Below are positions 46,461-58,675 of a stretch of DNA of 60,031 bases, piece by piece. The position numbers and the translations under genes are program-made. This DNA is from Brachionus koreanus (taxonomy: Eukaryota > Rotifera > Eurotatoria > Ploima > Brachionidae): assembly GCA_016987375.1 (NCBI GenBank), contig PJRA01000196.1, forward strand, positions 1,160,964-1,220,994. The letters are read 5' to 3'. The notes under the pieces are model-generated. The model worked only from the letters and a program-made list of their open reading frames with translations, made no database searches and was not told where the DNA came from. Every line of letters begins with the position of its first letter. Position 1 is the stretch's first letter.

Positions 46461-46779
46461 GGCATTGTAAATTTTAGAACAAAAAACAAACAAAAAAAAT
46501 TTAAAATTAAAAAAATTATTCTGCAAGATGTATCAACTGATACAAAGTTTGTATCACCAAAATTTAGTCTGTGCAAAAACTGTGCAATTGTGCAAAACAG
46601 TAGATGCATTAGGAAATAATTAAAATTAAATCGCAGAGGTTTTACACAAACTAAATTTGGATTATACAAACTTTGTATCAGTTGATACATTTTGCAGAAC
46701 AATTTTTGGACCTTTTAAAAAAAAGTTTTTTTAATTTAAAATATTTGATTTTGTATTTTGTTCCAAAATTCACAATGCC
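46461..46779. mobile_element. MULE-like MITE with long inverted repeats and 9-bp target duplication
   Basis: The ends read GGCATTGTAAATTTTAGAAC and GTTCCAAAATTCACAATGCC, and the inverted arms extend about 125-145 bases inward (inner arm CTGCAAGATGTATCAACTGA, mirrored near 46690). The identical 9-mer GCAAAAATT flanks both sides (46452-46460 and 46780-46788). A 9-bp duplication with long inverted repeats is the hallmark of Mutator-like elements. The open frames across it on both strands are palindrome artefacts; there is no transposase. Confidence 0.85.
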
Positions 46780-46948
46780 GCAAAAATTAACATTTCAATT
46801 TTAACTTTTAAACGACTAAAAAATTGACTTTTTTATCATTGAAAAAAAACTTTAGAAACTCTTTTTTTATTTTATTAACATTTATTTTTATATCACTATT
46901 TTTGAACTTTAAAATCTATTATAATCTTTTTATGAATTTTTTACAGTT

Positions 46949-47035
46949 GGCTGAAAGGAAGGACTAAGTTCCATTCCAAACTGCCAGGGTTTATAACCCA
47001 AACTATATTTTTAATAAATAATAATAAATAAATCT
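46949..47035 (+). repeat. GGCTGAAAGGAAGGAC dispersed repeat, copy 4
   Basis: Starts GGCTGAAAGGAAGGACTAAG, then CCATTCCAAACTGCCAGGG, ACCCAAACTATATTTTTAA, then an AATAAATAATAATAAATAAA tail. Nearly identical to copy 3 over the core. Confidence 0.75.
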
Positions 47036-47221
47036 ATTGGTTTTAGAATAGGAAATAGTTTTTTTGAATAACTGAAGCCTTAAGTTATTATTAAATCTTT
47101 TATTCTTAGTAAAAATTGTGATGCTACGCTTATTTCATCTTTAACTGGCATAGCCATGCCTCTATTTTTTTTAAAATAATTATTTATCTTTCTTTCGATT
47201 ATTTACCTATCTTTTTACATA

Positions 47222-47560
47222 TCAAGAAGGTGATCGAGTCATGAACACAAATGAGTGAAAAATTTTGTTCGAATGATCAGCTTTGGAAACAGCATTAATA
47301 TATATGCGAAAGAGTAAAGGGCTTATTGCTGAGACTTGTGAAACGCATGCTCTAATCGGAAAAGAATTTGATGTGAAGTCATTCATTTTTAGCTTGAAAA
47401 ATTTGCAAGACAAGAATGAGCGTATGCATAGGATAAAATAGTCTGGTATTATAGCTTTAATTAGTTTAAAGAAGAGACCTTGATGCCAAACCTAATCAAT
47501 TGCCTTAGAAATTTCATAAAATAGATCGCACATCTGTTCAGATCTACAAAAAGACTCACA
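47222..47560 (-). mobile_element. LINE reverse-transcriptase core fragment
   Basis: From 47555 downward the minus strand gives DLFYEISKAID (motif A), VWHQGLFFKLIKAI, then NSFPIRACVSQVSAISPLLF followed by RIYINAVSK (motif B, normally GVPQGS..SPLLF). The first catalytic Asp region is recognisable, but VPQGS has become VSQVS and the frame carries a stop, so the copy is inactive. Confidence 0.8.
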
Positions 47561-48503
47561 TTTTTTTTTGAATAAAAAAGTTAAGGTTGTGTACAATCTT
47601 GCTCAGTCGATTTTTTGCTAATATTTTATTATTTTCAATGTAACAATAAAGTCTGTTGTTTCCAGTAATTTTCCTAAAGCTGAATTATATTTTTTATTTC
47701 AAGTTTTTCGTAATAGTTAAACCACAGTGATAAGTCGAACGACTCATTTTAACCATACATTTAGGCCTTACATGAAATAAAACTCAGAAATAAGAGCTGC
47801 TTAAGTGTTGAAGTGAATTGAAAGAAAAAATATTCAATTATTAAATTAGTAAGAATTTAAATGAAATGATTATAATTGGGGTTTAGTGATTTTGTTTGAG
47901 ACCCAACTTGAAAACCTGTGCAATGTGATTAATTAATGATCAAGTTGAGAATAAATCTATTTTATCGAATTACTTCTGTTTATATGAATTTCTTATTAAC
48001 ATAGAAATTTTTAATTTTATGCTGTAATTTATTTAGAATTAGTTCAATCAATCTTTAAACAATGAAAAAAATGCTAATAAAAATAATCTAGAATTTGAGC
48101 TCATTATTCTTATTGAACATTTTGGCACAGCAAAGAAAAATGAGCAAACATGTCTATTTACTAATTAAGTTTATATTATATCGTGACATTATTTCATCAA
48201 TCAGCACAAAACGCAATTAAATTTGCTATGAAAAGCAATTAAAAATTGGCTTGTTATTCTAAAAAAAATGCTTTTGATAAATTTTTTAATCAAAACACTG
48301 TTTAAGATCAATAAATTTTATTTGGACTTAATAAACTAAAATCTTAATGATTCAATTTTATTATTTTTATTATGTATTGAACTTTAAGTTCCAATTTAAA
48401 TTCTAAAAAAAAAATTAATTTTACAAAAATATTAAATATATTTAAGTAAATTACTAAAAAAAGAATTTGAAATTATAAACAAATCAGACTACTTTTATTT
48501 CAC
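47561..48503. other. AT-rich intergenic DNA
   Basis: Nothing identifiable. Confidence 0.35.
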
Positions 48504-48511
48504 ACTTTTTT

Positions 48512-49181
48512 TAGTGATGTTGGTTAACCAACGCTTGGTCGACCAAATTTTGGTTAACTAATATTTGGTTCTTAATTTGGTCTCCCAAAAAAATACTAAA
48601 AAAAGATAATTTTGCTATTAAAAAAAAAGATTAGGATAATCTCTAAACATTGAGATGTCATTTTTCGACTCGATATGTAAAATTCTTTACTGGCTTAAGG
48701 AAGAACACTTATAAAAATATTACAATCTTTTTTATTTTGAATTTAAGATTAAAAACAATCCGAATATACATTTTTTCGTTTTATTAGGACTTTAAAAAGA
48801 TTCTTAATGTAAAACATTTAATGTGGTTGTGTATATTCTGAAATTTAAATATTCAAATTTTTGAAAAAAAAATAGGATCTATGATATATGGTTTAGGATC
48901 AAAATCAATTAAAATCTTTATCAGAGATTAATGAAAGAATTAATTTTGTTTTGTTTAAAAATTAAAGTCTTAAAATTTTATTTTAATTCTATATTAAAAT
49001 TTTGATCTCAAAATTTAAAAAATTTCAAAATTTGTTTAGATAATTAATTTTAGGTCAAAATTTGTTCGACCAAAATAGTCGACTTTGGTTTACTAAAAAT
49101 TGGTTAACCAAAAACTGTTTAACCAAAAATTGGTTGACCTAAATTGGCAAACCAGCTAACCAAGCTTAACCAACATCACTA
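48512..49181. mobile_element. hAT-like non-autonomous element with exact 8-bp target duplication
   Basis: Ends TAGTGATGTTGGTTAA and TTAACCAACATCACTA are perfect 16-base inverted repeats. ACTTTTTT flanks both sides (48504-48511 and 49182-49189). Eight-base duplications and TAGTG-type termini are typical of hAT elements. Both subterminal regions are crowded with TTGGTTAACCAA-type palindromic words, probably transposase-binding sites. The 500-base middle is non-coding AT-rich DNA. A short derivative is at 40828-40907. Confidence 0.85.
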
Positions 49182-49603
49182 ACTTTTTTACAATAATTAT
49201 TGTACATTTAGATTAATATCTCAAATCAATAATTCTTATTCAATAAAAAGTATAAATCTCAACAAATGTTAAATAAACAAGATTTAATTAAATAGAAAAA
49301 TTAATAAAATAAGTTTTCTAATCAATTTTATGTGAGATAGCCAATTTTTTTTTGTGACTAAATGATCATTCAAGCAAAAAAAGTACATTATTTGATAATC
49401 CATGAATGAAAAATTCATTGCGCATTAGGTCGTTTTTTTACAACCAAGTTTTTTAACAACAAAGTTAATTTCTTCACTAGAGAAATAAATATTTGATTCT
49501 TTTAGATACTTAATTTCTGAAAATTTTTATTTTAAATGTTATTTTAATAATTATTATTGATTTTTATTTTTAACAATTTTCATTTCCTAGCCTCATGAAG
49601 GCA

Positions 49604-49778
49604 AAATGAAAATAATTTTGCATTTTTACATTTTCATATTTTTAGATTTTTTGTGAAATATTTAAGAAATTTTTTAATTTAATTATATTTTTGCTTACCA
49701 AATAATTTCAAGGAGTTTTTTAATCTTCTGAAAAATTGCACAAAAAATCTAAAAATATGAAAATGCAAAAATGTTATG
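49604..49778. repeat. GGCAAAATGAAAATAATTTT family, copy 2
   Basis: Starts GGCAAAATGAAAATAATTTT and carries TTTTTACATTTTCATATTTT with its complement near 49745-49778 (CTAAAAATATGAAAATGC), forming an inverted repeat. Same family as the core of the palindrome at 5259-5427. Confidence 0.7.
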
Positions 49779-49779
49779 T

Positions 49780-51600
49780 GCTTTTGAATGGTATACTTAT
49801 TGGTGTACATTTATAGTACATTGTTTAACCGGAAAATCTTATTATTCTAGGTTTTTTAAATCTTAGACCCTTTTTAATATGTAAGTTAAATTTTAAATTG
49901 ATATTTTATTTTGATCAAAAGATATCTAATTAAAAGACTAATAAATTTAAAATTAAAAAAAAACATGTGGTAATCATAACTTTCATGTACTTTATGTTAT
50001 TATTCTTATAATAAAGAATTCTTTTATATATACTTTATGACATTTTATACATTCAATTTAAAAAATTTTGACTAAGCAAAATACGTTATTAAATTCCCTT
50101 AGGGTAAATTTAATGTTAAGCTTTCCTTTAAAAAAGTGGCAATTAACCCTAGAAAGGAAATGTTATGTATTTTTCTTCAATTTTTAAGATTTTTCTTAGA
50201 TTTTTTAATCTTATATATTAGAAAAAGTCCATTTTCCATAAATTTTGGGGCAATTTTACACTCGTAAAAAAATTATCAACGGTTACTACTTGACCGGAAT
50301 TGAAATATATCTGACAAAAATTCTTCACAACGCTTTCACCCAACTTCTGAAAATTTAGAACTATTTCTTTTCAATTTGGACAATTTAAATCAAAATTCAA
50401 TAAAAACGAGTTTAAAAATCAGAATTTTATTATTTTTTTTTTGAAAAAAACTTAACAAATATGTTTCAAAGATAATTTAGATTGAAAGAAATTTGATAAA
50501 ATCTTTTTTTAGTGATAAATATTTTATTAAAAACCCTGAAAATGAAAATGAAAAACCAAATTATGAATAAAAAATCTGAGATGTGATCTGTTTCATTAAA
50601 TAGAACTTTAAAGCGCATGAAGTAAATAAAAATGAGAGGCAGTTATATATCTTCTATTAAAGGTTGATGAAAGAAAACATGAGAGTACAAGAAATACATG
50701 GGTATATATGACATAATGCGCACTAAGTGGCATTAGAAAAAATTTGTCAAACAGAACTTTCTCAAACCTAAAATCTCAGCTATTTCTCAAACCTATCCTC
50801 TAGCAAAAATTTGCTTTTTTTTTTAGATTTTTTTTATTAAAATGAATTGACACTTAAAACCAAAATATCTACATATTAGACTTTACTTGCGTCATTGACA
50901 ATACCTCAGGAAATATGTTTTGTATTATTGAAAGGGTTCTAGTAGTGAGTTTATCATGAATAAAATAAAATAAATATTGAAAAATTAAGAAACGGAATAT
51001 GGATGAAAATTTTTCATCAAAATAAAATATGAAAAATAAATGAAAACTAACAAAAGATGCAATTAATCTTCCTATGCAATAAAAAATAGAATGCTTTGAA
51101 TAAAATATTACGTTTAGTAATACCTAAGGAAACCATTTCTTAATTTTTCCTTACTTTATTTTTATTTTAGCAATCAATTATAAATGCTTTGAGTAAAATT
51201 TTAAAATAAAAAAATAATAAAATGAGATCTCTAATTTATTAGGGAGTAATTTATTTTTGTAAATGAAATTATTAGTTGAAATTTTATCCCAATTTTCGCA
51301 AAAAAAAATATTAACTAAAAAATTTTTTATGAAAATTGAGAAAATTAAATTTTTGAAAATTATTCTGCGATCAAAACTATTAGAAAAATTGGAGAATTTT
51401 GACTAGATTAGTTCTGATATAATCAGACTTAGTCAAACGTAAATAATACACATTTTGAGAATACTCTTAATTTTTTTTGTGATAACTAATTAACAAATTA
51501 ATTAACTACACCTTAATGATGATAAAACTTTGTAGTTGACTATTTATAAACTTTAAACTTCTGGTATATTTTTACCAAATTTAAATTCTAATTCTTAAAA
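49780..51600. other. AT-rich intergenic DNA
   Basis: No coding region, RNA gene or repeat boundary recognised. Confidence 0.35.
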
Positions 51601-51602
51601 AA

Positions 51603-52240
51603 ATGGAAAATGATCCAAAAACTGTTTCAAATGAAAGTGTCTTGATGAACCCTAACGACAACACCTTGTTGAGAAAATTGTTAGTGGTGAAGTAAAAGGA
51701 AAATATCTGCAATTTAAATATCAAACGGTCAAAAATATCATTTTTATTGTAGGTATCTTTCTAAGAGATGTAGGGCATCTCTTTATTTACAATCAAATGA
51801 AGGTTCGTCTGGTCATTGTTTCGTTTCAATTGATGATCATTCAAATCATCCAAAACAAGAAAGAGAAAAAATTGAAGAGAGGTTAATGTTAACAACTTGG
51901 TGTCAAAGCTGAAGGTATTATCAAGGAATTGATAAGAGACGGCATTCAACCACCAACAAAAGTTAAAATTAACTATATTTTGCTATCAATTAAAAAAACA
52001 AAAAACAAACATTTCAACCGAGTTTAAATAATCTCAAAAAATGGTGCTAACAATACAATCAAGAGAAAAATTGGTGCGTCAAGCAAAAGTTTATCATGTT
52101 ACAATAAACAGCCTTCTGATGTAGTATAATTAGGCGAATGGGTTATAGTTGAAAACGATGAAACTTTTGGCGATGCATCAAGACCAAATAAAAGAGCTAA
52201 GACTGTAGAATTGAGAGAGAAAGCCGATGAAAAAACATAG
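51603..52240 (+). pseudogene. FLYWCH-domain protein remnant
   Basis: Several plus-strand pieces in shifting frames are consistent with one decayed gene. MENDPKTVSNESVLMNP starts at 51603; IVSGEVKGKYLQFKYQT follows near 51680; YLSKRCRASLYLQSN near 51754 leads into CFVSIDDHSNHPKQ; AEGIIKELIRDGIQPPTKV is near 51910; WVIVENDETFGDASRPNKR ends near 52230. The RCRASL...HSNHP pattern matches the C...H.H half of a FLYWCH zinc finger. Frame changes and stops between pieces argue against a working gene, though unrecognised short introns could explain some. FLYWCH domains occur in host regulators and in MULE transposons. Confidence 0.45.
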
Positions 52241-52403
52241 GTACTATTTCATCTGCGGTATTAACAAATATACTCTAGATTAATTTTTTTCTTTTTTAAA
52301 TAATTATCAATTTTGTGATAATTGATTAAAATAATTTTTTTTATTTTCTATTATTCTTATATTTGTTATGAAATAAATAAAATAATTAAAATTCAATAAC
52401 TTA

Positions 52404-53945
52404 GCGGGTGATGCATAAGTAAATGAAGAAAAGTTAAGTTAACTTGCCCGATCATGCAAATGATCACGGGATCATATATATGTTATCGGAAAATTGTAAA
52501 ACAAGAAAATTTATAGAATTACGCGTGTATGCGTAAATTTGTAAAAAATGAATAAAAATAAATCTCCAAAAATACTGATTTATGGTTTTTTCTCGTAATT
52601 ATACTAGAATTTTTCCAATAAATTACCAGAATAAATCAAAGATGCGAACACCCATTAGTTGAACAATAGGATGTACAGTTACATTTAACTATCCCTTGCC
52701 CACATCCAATTGAGAGCTCATTTACTATCATATAAAAGTGATCAAAATAACTAGTTTTTAGTTTTTTTAAATTTATTTTCATTTTATAGCTAAATTTAAT
52801 CAAAACTGTTCTCAAAATTAACGTAAAAATTATTTAAAATTCCACTCACCTAAGTAAATTTATTGGTAAAATTACTTAGTCATTTTGAGGAATCATTATT
52901 TTTTATATTTTTTTACAATTTTACGCTTACACACGTAATTCTATAAATTAACGTAATCTCAAAATTTACTATTAAATATATATATCTATTTATAAACTAC
53001 TAAAAATTAGCTTTAATATTGCAAGGAAGACAAAACTGAAGAGATTGACCAATAACTGAAATGGAGTGAGTCTAAGACGTCTAGAAAGAAAATTTAATGT
53101 CCACCAGACAACAGTTGGCCGGCAGTTAACTAAAATGGATATTTCATTTCGTAAACGTGAAAAAACACCAAAATATAGCGCCGTATAGCTTGAGAAAGCC
53201 AAGAAATTGATTAAAAAACTTTCAAATATGCTTTATAATATCGTTCTACATGTTCGCTTATTTTGGACGACGAAAAATACTTTACTTTGGCGGGAGACAA
53301 CATGGCGGGAAATGCTGGATATTACACAAATGAAGTCAACTAGTCCGGACAGTGTTCGAGTTGCGGGAAAAGAGAAGTTTCCAAAGAAGGTGCTTGTTTG
53401 GATAGCCATATCTTATCATATGTCTAAGCCTCTTTTTCGATTATCAAAGTCGGTTGCCATCAATTCGAGCATCTATATCGACGAATGCTTGAATAAACGA
53501 CTCCTCCCATTTATACCTATCATGTAGACCTTGACTACGCTTTTTGGCCTGACTTAGCGTCTGCTCACTATTCTATGGTGAGCATTACATGGATGAACGA
53601 AAATGTAAATTATGTGAACAAAGATATCAACCCGCCAGATGTCCCTCAAGCGCGCCCAATCGAAAATTTTTGGGGTTGCTTGAGTGAAAAAGTATACGAA
53701 GGAGGTTGGCAATCCTCAACAGAGCAACAGCTGATTAATCGCATTAAATTAAAATTGAAGGAATTTGACTTGAATTTTGTGAAATCCCTTAATCGGTCAC
53801 AATGGAGTTTTTTCATTATTTAAAAATCATTATTCTTTTGAAAAATAAATTCTTTACATCAGAAAAAAAAACAGAACTTAATATCATTTTTATTTTTTGA
53901 GATATTCGCTTTTAATTTTTGTCCATTTACTTATGCATCACCCTT
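52404..53945 (+). mobile_element. Mariner-type transposon, nearly complete, inactive
   Basis: Inverted ends GGGTGATGCATAAGTAAATG (52406-52425) and its complement (53924-53943) are flanked by TA on both sides (52402-52403, 53946-53947). Transposase pieces run in order on the plus strand: helix-turn-helix LRRLERKFNVHQTTVGRQL near 53080, first catalytic ILDDEKYFTL near 53260 (shifted frame), KKVLVWIAIS near 53390, second Asp FWPDLASAHYS near 53545, and Glu PQARPIENFW near 53660. Asp and Glu are separated by 36 residues. At least two frameshifts and one stop make it non-functional. A nested inverted-repeat insertion lies at 52511-52947. Confidence 0.92.
52511..52947. mobile_element. Inverted-repeat element nested in the mariner
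   Basis: Arms 52511-52548 (TTATAGAATTACGCGTGTAT and onward) and 52910-52947 are inverted copies with a few mismatches. The interior has no coding. It separates the mariner 5' end from its transposase frame and so inserted after, or was carried by, the mariner. Confidence 0.7.
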
Positions 53946-53947
53946 TA

Positions 53948-56220
53948 GAAAAGATAAAAACGCTGATCTTTATGTGAATTATGTTTTTTAACAGTCCATC
54001 CCTAAATCGGTCACAATTGAACAAAAGTTGTCTAGTGCACTAAGAACGATAAAGTATTACAAGAGCTTAGGATACGATGATTTTAATCAAATATGATATT
54101 TTAAACAAATTACTAATAGATCAATATTTGATTAAAAAACTAACTGGAACTGGAATGGAAACTTAGTCGTTCCTTTCAGCCACATTAAAATATTTTTGAA
54201 TAACAAAACTTGTTTTGAGAGAATGTTTGATTAGATTAGAGCTGAATTTTAAATTTAGCTGTAAATTTTAGCAAAATGATTTGAATAAATAGCATGAAAA
54301 TTATAAAAAAAAAAAAGTTCTTCCTTTCAGTCAAATGTACTTAGTTCATAAAAAAAAGGAATTTCAAAGTTAAAAAATAAATGAAAAAAAAACTTCTGTA
54401 GTTATAACTGAACTTTTTTATGAAATAAAGTACATTAAATTTTATTAAACATATTGGTCTTGGGTAAATTAATGGTCGAATGATCCTAATGTCAACAAAA
54501 AAAAAACAAATTCCAAAAATTAGGAAAATAATGCTAAATTGATTAATTGCTAATTTTCAAAGCAAAAAAATTATGTCGAAAGAAAAAATTTTATTTAAAT
54601 TAATGATCTGATGATGATGATAATTGATGATCATATTTTTTTTTATTATATTTTAGCCAAATAATAAAATTTTCTTGTTCTATACGACATATATGTGTAA
54701 TTGAATTAGTTTTTTGAAAGAATTTTTTCCGTCAATAAAAAAAAAAACCGCTTCTTTAATTGAAAATAAAACTATTTGAAATAATATTGAACTTAAATAT
54801 TGTAAATTTGTTTATTTCAACTTCTAAAACTACTTATGCTGGATTAGATATTTAAATTTTTGTTTATCGTTATGATTAGACAATAAAATTAATGATACCA
54901 CAAATTTCATTTGTATCACATTCTTCTATTTTCATAGCGCAAAAATTTTTCCTTTAATTTTAATACATATTTTTTTCACAATTTTCCTAATCTTTTTCAT
55001 TCCATCAAAAGGAAACTTGCGAAATGAAAAGTCTGGTATTAGAAGAAAATTATTTAGCTTTTACTTCCTATAACTTTTGAGCATAAATTTAGCCAAGTTA
55101 TTTTGACTAAGCAAAGAGAAAAAGTAACAGATGCAAAGCAACTGTTGAACATATACATTTTATTAAAGGTATTAAAGCTTTTGAATGAAACTTAATTAGC
55201 TAATTTGAAAAGCCATTAATGTAACCATTTAGTCTAATCTCGATATAATTCTAAAAAGTTTTGAATCTTTTAATTCAGGATAAAACAAGCGTCTTGATTT
55301 TTCATCTTTTTTTAATACAGTCTAACTAACTTAGTTTTTTTAATACAAATCTAAGATGATATTGTATTGATAGAAATGTATTTGTTTTCTATTCCACAAA
55401 CCCTTGAAAATCAATTAGATCAAAATTATATTCCTTTTCTCAGATAAAACTTCAACTGCTTAAGTTTAGAATAATTATTTTTCGAAATTTATAATAGTTT
55501 CTTATCAATTTTGAAAAATACAAACAAATATAATTTGCTTTTTTGCTTCTTTTTTGCTGCTTAACTAAAAATCTTCTTCATCTAAACTTGACAATTAACA
55601 ATTTACTCAAAGTAAACAATTCTTTTCCCAAAACAATTAAAATGCAGAATTTTTTTTGAATTTAGAAAAAAGCTAGCTAAATAGACATTTTGAAAATAAC
55701 ACGAGAGAAATTTTAAAATAATGAATCCAGACGATTAGCGCTACTAAGATCCAATCTTAAGATTAAGATTAGACCATGAATATACCGAATTGAATTTGAA
55801 CTGAACAAATCTAATCAGCTTTATTCACGTAACTAAATCTAGTTAACGTAGAAGCTAATGGGATTACCAAATTATTTTGATTATTTGAAGCCTAGTATCA
55901 TCTAGTAAGAGTTTAATTCAATTATTTTTTAAATCTCAAAAGAATATTGTTTCTATTATTGAGTTTTTAATTTATTTTTGAAACATTAATTCATTAATAT
56001 CGCACTGATTAGCCTAAATAATTATATATATCATTTTGAATAAAAGCTTTGCTAGTTTTTTAAGTGATTAGTAAATTCATTTTTTTTAATAAAAAATTAA
56101 TCAATTAATCAAGTTTTATTATTAAATTTTTTAAAGGAATAAAATAAAAATTAAAAAAAAAAATTATTAAACCGAAGGACATATTGGCTACTTTTGGGAA
56201 AAAAAACAGAATTGATTTTT
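53948..56220. other. AT-rich intergenic DNA with repeat scraps
   Basis: Apart from the two repeat scraps near 54150-54335, nothing is recognised. Confidence 0.35.
54149..54183 (-). repeat. GGCTGAAAGGAAGGAC dispersed repeat, truncated copy 5
   Basis: Minus strand reads GTGGCTGAAAGGAACGACTA then TTTCCATTCCAG; only the first 35 bases are kept. A 16-base piece of the same start is at 54317-54332. Confidence 0.55.
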
Positions 56221-56221
56221 C

Positions 56222-56350
56222 TGGCAAAATGAAAATAATATCGCATTTTTACATTTTCAAATTTTTGGGCTTTTTGTCTTTCATTTCAGAAACTTCGTCA
56301 AATTATTTGTTTACAAAAATGAATGTTACAAATCTTCTAAAATAATGCAC
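56222..56350. repeat. GGCAAAATGAAAATAAT family, copy 3
   Basis: Starts GGCAAAATGAAAATAATATC, then CATTTTTACATTTTCAAATT and a TTTTTG block, parallel to 49604 and 5259. The right end is diverged (ATAATGCACAAAAATTATCC). Confidence 0.6.
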
Positions 56351-56639
56351 AAAAATTATCCATCTTCGAGCTCAGAAATTGAAAATATGCTGATGACATA
56401 TTTAATTAATTGAGCCATAAGTAATCCACCACAAGAGTTTATTATTAATAGAGTAGTGAAGTGGTGTACAAATGTACAAATAGCAAAATGAAATCAAACA
56501 AAGAAATGTAAAGTTGTCTCCACTCTTGGCACAGGCTGTGACAAACCAATTTAACTTTTCCTTAAAAGCGAAATCTTAGTTAAATGCTACCCTGATTTAT
56601 AATTACCAGTCATCATCTAATAAACTGGTGAACAAAGAT

Positions 56640-57180
56640 AACTAAGTTTTATAGTTGTCACGTATCTCAAAAGCTAAAAGCTTCGAAATAAGTGTACAAG
56701 AACTCGTACACTAAAGATATAAAATGGGTCATTTGAATATGAATTTCAAAGGTTGGAAAACAATGGCTAAATGGTAGTGGTGCAGAAGATGAGCAAGTGG
56801 AATGGCTACCAAAATATATGACTTAGCACCCAAGCTTATCAAATCAATGTGTCTCAAAAAAGTTTCTAAATTGCTTGCCGATCCTTATAACTCTTTATCA
56901 CAGAAGTATATAATAAAAGTATTTAGTAAAAATGTCGACCACTCTAATTCTTAATTAAGATTTAAGTCGACAACATAGCAAAAAAGTTTTTACGAAGTCT
57001 AAGAGATTACTTTGACAAACAAGAGCTTTACAGATTAACTAGGACATCTATAGAAACGAAAAGAAGAACCAAAAAACAGAACAGAAAGCCACAAGATGTT
57101 TGCGGCAAAAATAGGAATCAAAAGACTCATGGGAAGATATAAACAATTACTTAATACTATCAAAATAGACTCGACTTTAT
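56640..57180 (+). pseudogene. Coding-like decayed segment of unknown family
   Basis: Composition is less AT-rich and plus-strand pieces without stops alternate between frames: MATKIYDLAPKLIKSMCLKK near 56800, LRSLRDYFDKQELYRLTRTS near 56990, IETKRRTKKQNRKPQDV near 57050. It looks like an old retroelement or gene corpse, but no diagnostic motif is present. Confidence 0.25.
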
Positions 57181-58545
57181 TTTAACAATTATCAATTATT
57201 TTATTAAAAATAAGGAAAATTAAAATTTTTTTGAATCATCCTAATACTAAAAGTTTATAATTGATAACTAATCTCATTGACTTTAACTTAAGTTATATTA
57301 AAAATAAATCTTGTTCTGATTGTAAAGTCTTGTGGTTTCGTTTTTGAGGAAAAAGGCTTTCAACAAAAAAGCAGTTAAATTAATTTTAAGGGTTTATTTA
57401 TTTGAATTTGAAGGAATAAAAAAATAGGTATATTAAATAAAATTTTCTTTAAAACTTATTTATGCAAATAGGGTCACAAAACAAAAAAACACAAGTAGTG
57501 TCTAAAATAATTTATTGAATTCATAATTATGAATAGAATTAAAAAATTGTTCAAATAATTTGTTTTAAAAATTCTAAATTCTAGAAAACAAAATTATTGA
57601 TGTTAGTCTTACTTACAGAATATGTTATTTTCTCTAAATAAATTTTGACCGTTTAAAGCCAGTTTGATATTACTGTTGAAAATCTCATCAGAAAACTAAA
57701 TAAAAGATAAAAAAATACTCTAAAATGCAGTCAAAAAATAAATACCACTTGCATAAATTCTATAAGATTTTAGTTCTATACAGAAAAAGAAGAGAGTCAA
57801 ATAGGAGCTAGTTATAATATATAAATTTTGAGAAGGGAGATTCCTAAAATAACATTTTTCCAAAATCATTGTCAATGATCCAATTTTATCTTTTAAAAAA
57901 GGAATGTGCATGTGTTGCTTCAAAATAAATATGTTAAAAATCTAAATAATTTTGTTTAAAAATGAATCAATGAGCAGTTCTAAAAATGCGTATTTTCTTA
58001 TAGGGTAAAAAAACTCTTTTTTTATCAAACGAGATTGAATTTATCAGTCTTGCATAAATAAAAAATAGAACAAGCTCTCAACACAATGATTAAAAACTCA
58101 TTCACCATTAAGGAGAACGATATATCTGATTTGAGAATAAAAGAATTAGCATCACCTGAAGTAAAATTTATACCAAAATTATTCGCTTGAATTGTTGTCT
58201 CTTCAAGTTGTACAGTGCTGCACATGAATTTACACGCAATATGTTTCTTTCAAATGTCTATTTAGAAAAAGTTGATAAAATTAAATTTTTTCTTTAATTT
58301 AATTTTATCAAAATTAAAAATTTATTAAATAAAAATTAAAATTGATTTTTAATAATTGTAATTCTTTCTTTCAGATTGAAATCAAACACGTGATAGCTAA
58401 AATCTCAGTTAAAACTCAGCTGAAAAATTGAAAAAAAAAATGGAAATCACAAAAAGTTAATCAAGATATTTATACGCATTTAATTGATCTCTAAAACTTA
58501 AGTTTTAGTTTTTTTTGAAAATTATGGACTATAAAGCATTAAAAA
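57181..58545. other. AT-rich intergenic DNA
   Basis: Two short minus-strand frames (57720-57923, 58025-58225) and an exon-like block at 57617-57695 bounded by TTTATTTAG and GTAAGT were examined. They could not be joined into a consistent frame and are not called. Confidence 0.3.
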
Positions 58546-58555
58546 TAAAACAGAT

Positions 58556-58675
58556 AGCAGATAGTTGGTCTCCTGACAAAACTAAAATTAAAAAGGAAAT
58601 AACCTAAATAGTTGAATGTAATGAAAAATGAAAATAAGTACTACATTAAAAAATTGCAATACTTTTAAATCTCAA
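58556..58675 (+). repeat. Direct repeat, copy 1
   Basis: TAGTTGGTCTCCTGACAAAA, AAAAAGGAAATAACCTAAAT and ACTTTTAAATCTCAA recur in the same order at 59732-59845. Confidence 0.7.

Noticed and set aside
46431..46702. Overlapping frames on both strands
   Set aside because: They arise from the inverted repeats of the MULE-like element.
57617..57695. Exon-like block on the minus strand with good AG and GTAAGT, reading FSDEIFNSNIKLALNGQNLF, vaguely RasGAP-like
   Set aside because: No neighbouring exons keep the frame, and similarity is too slight to name a gene.
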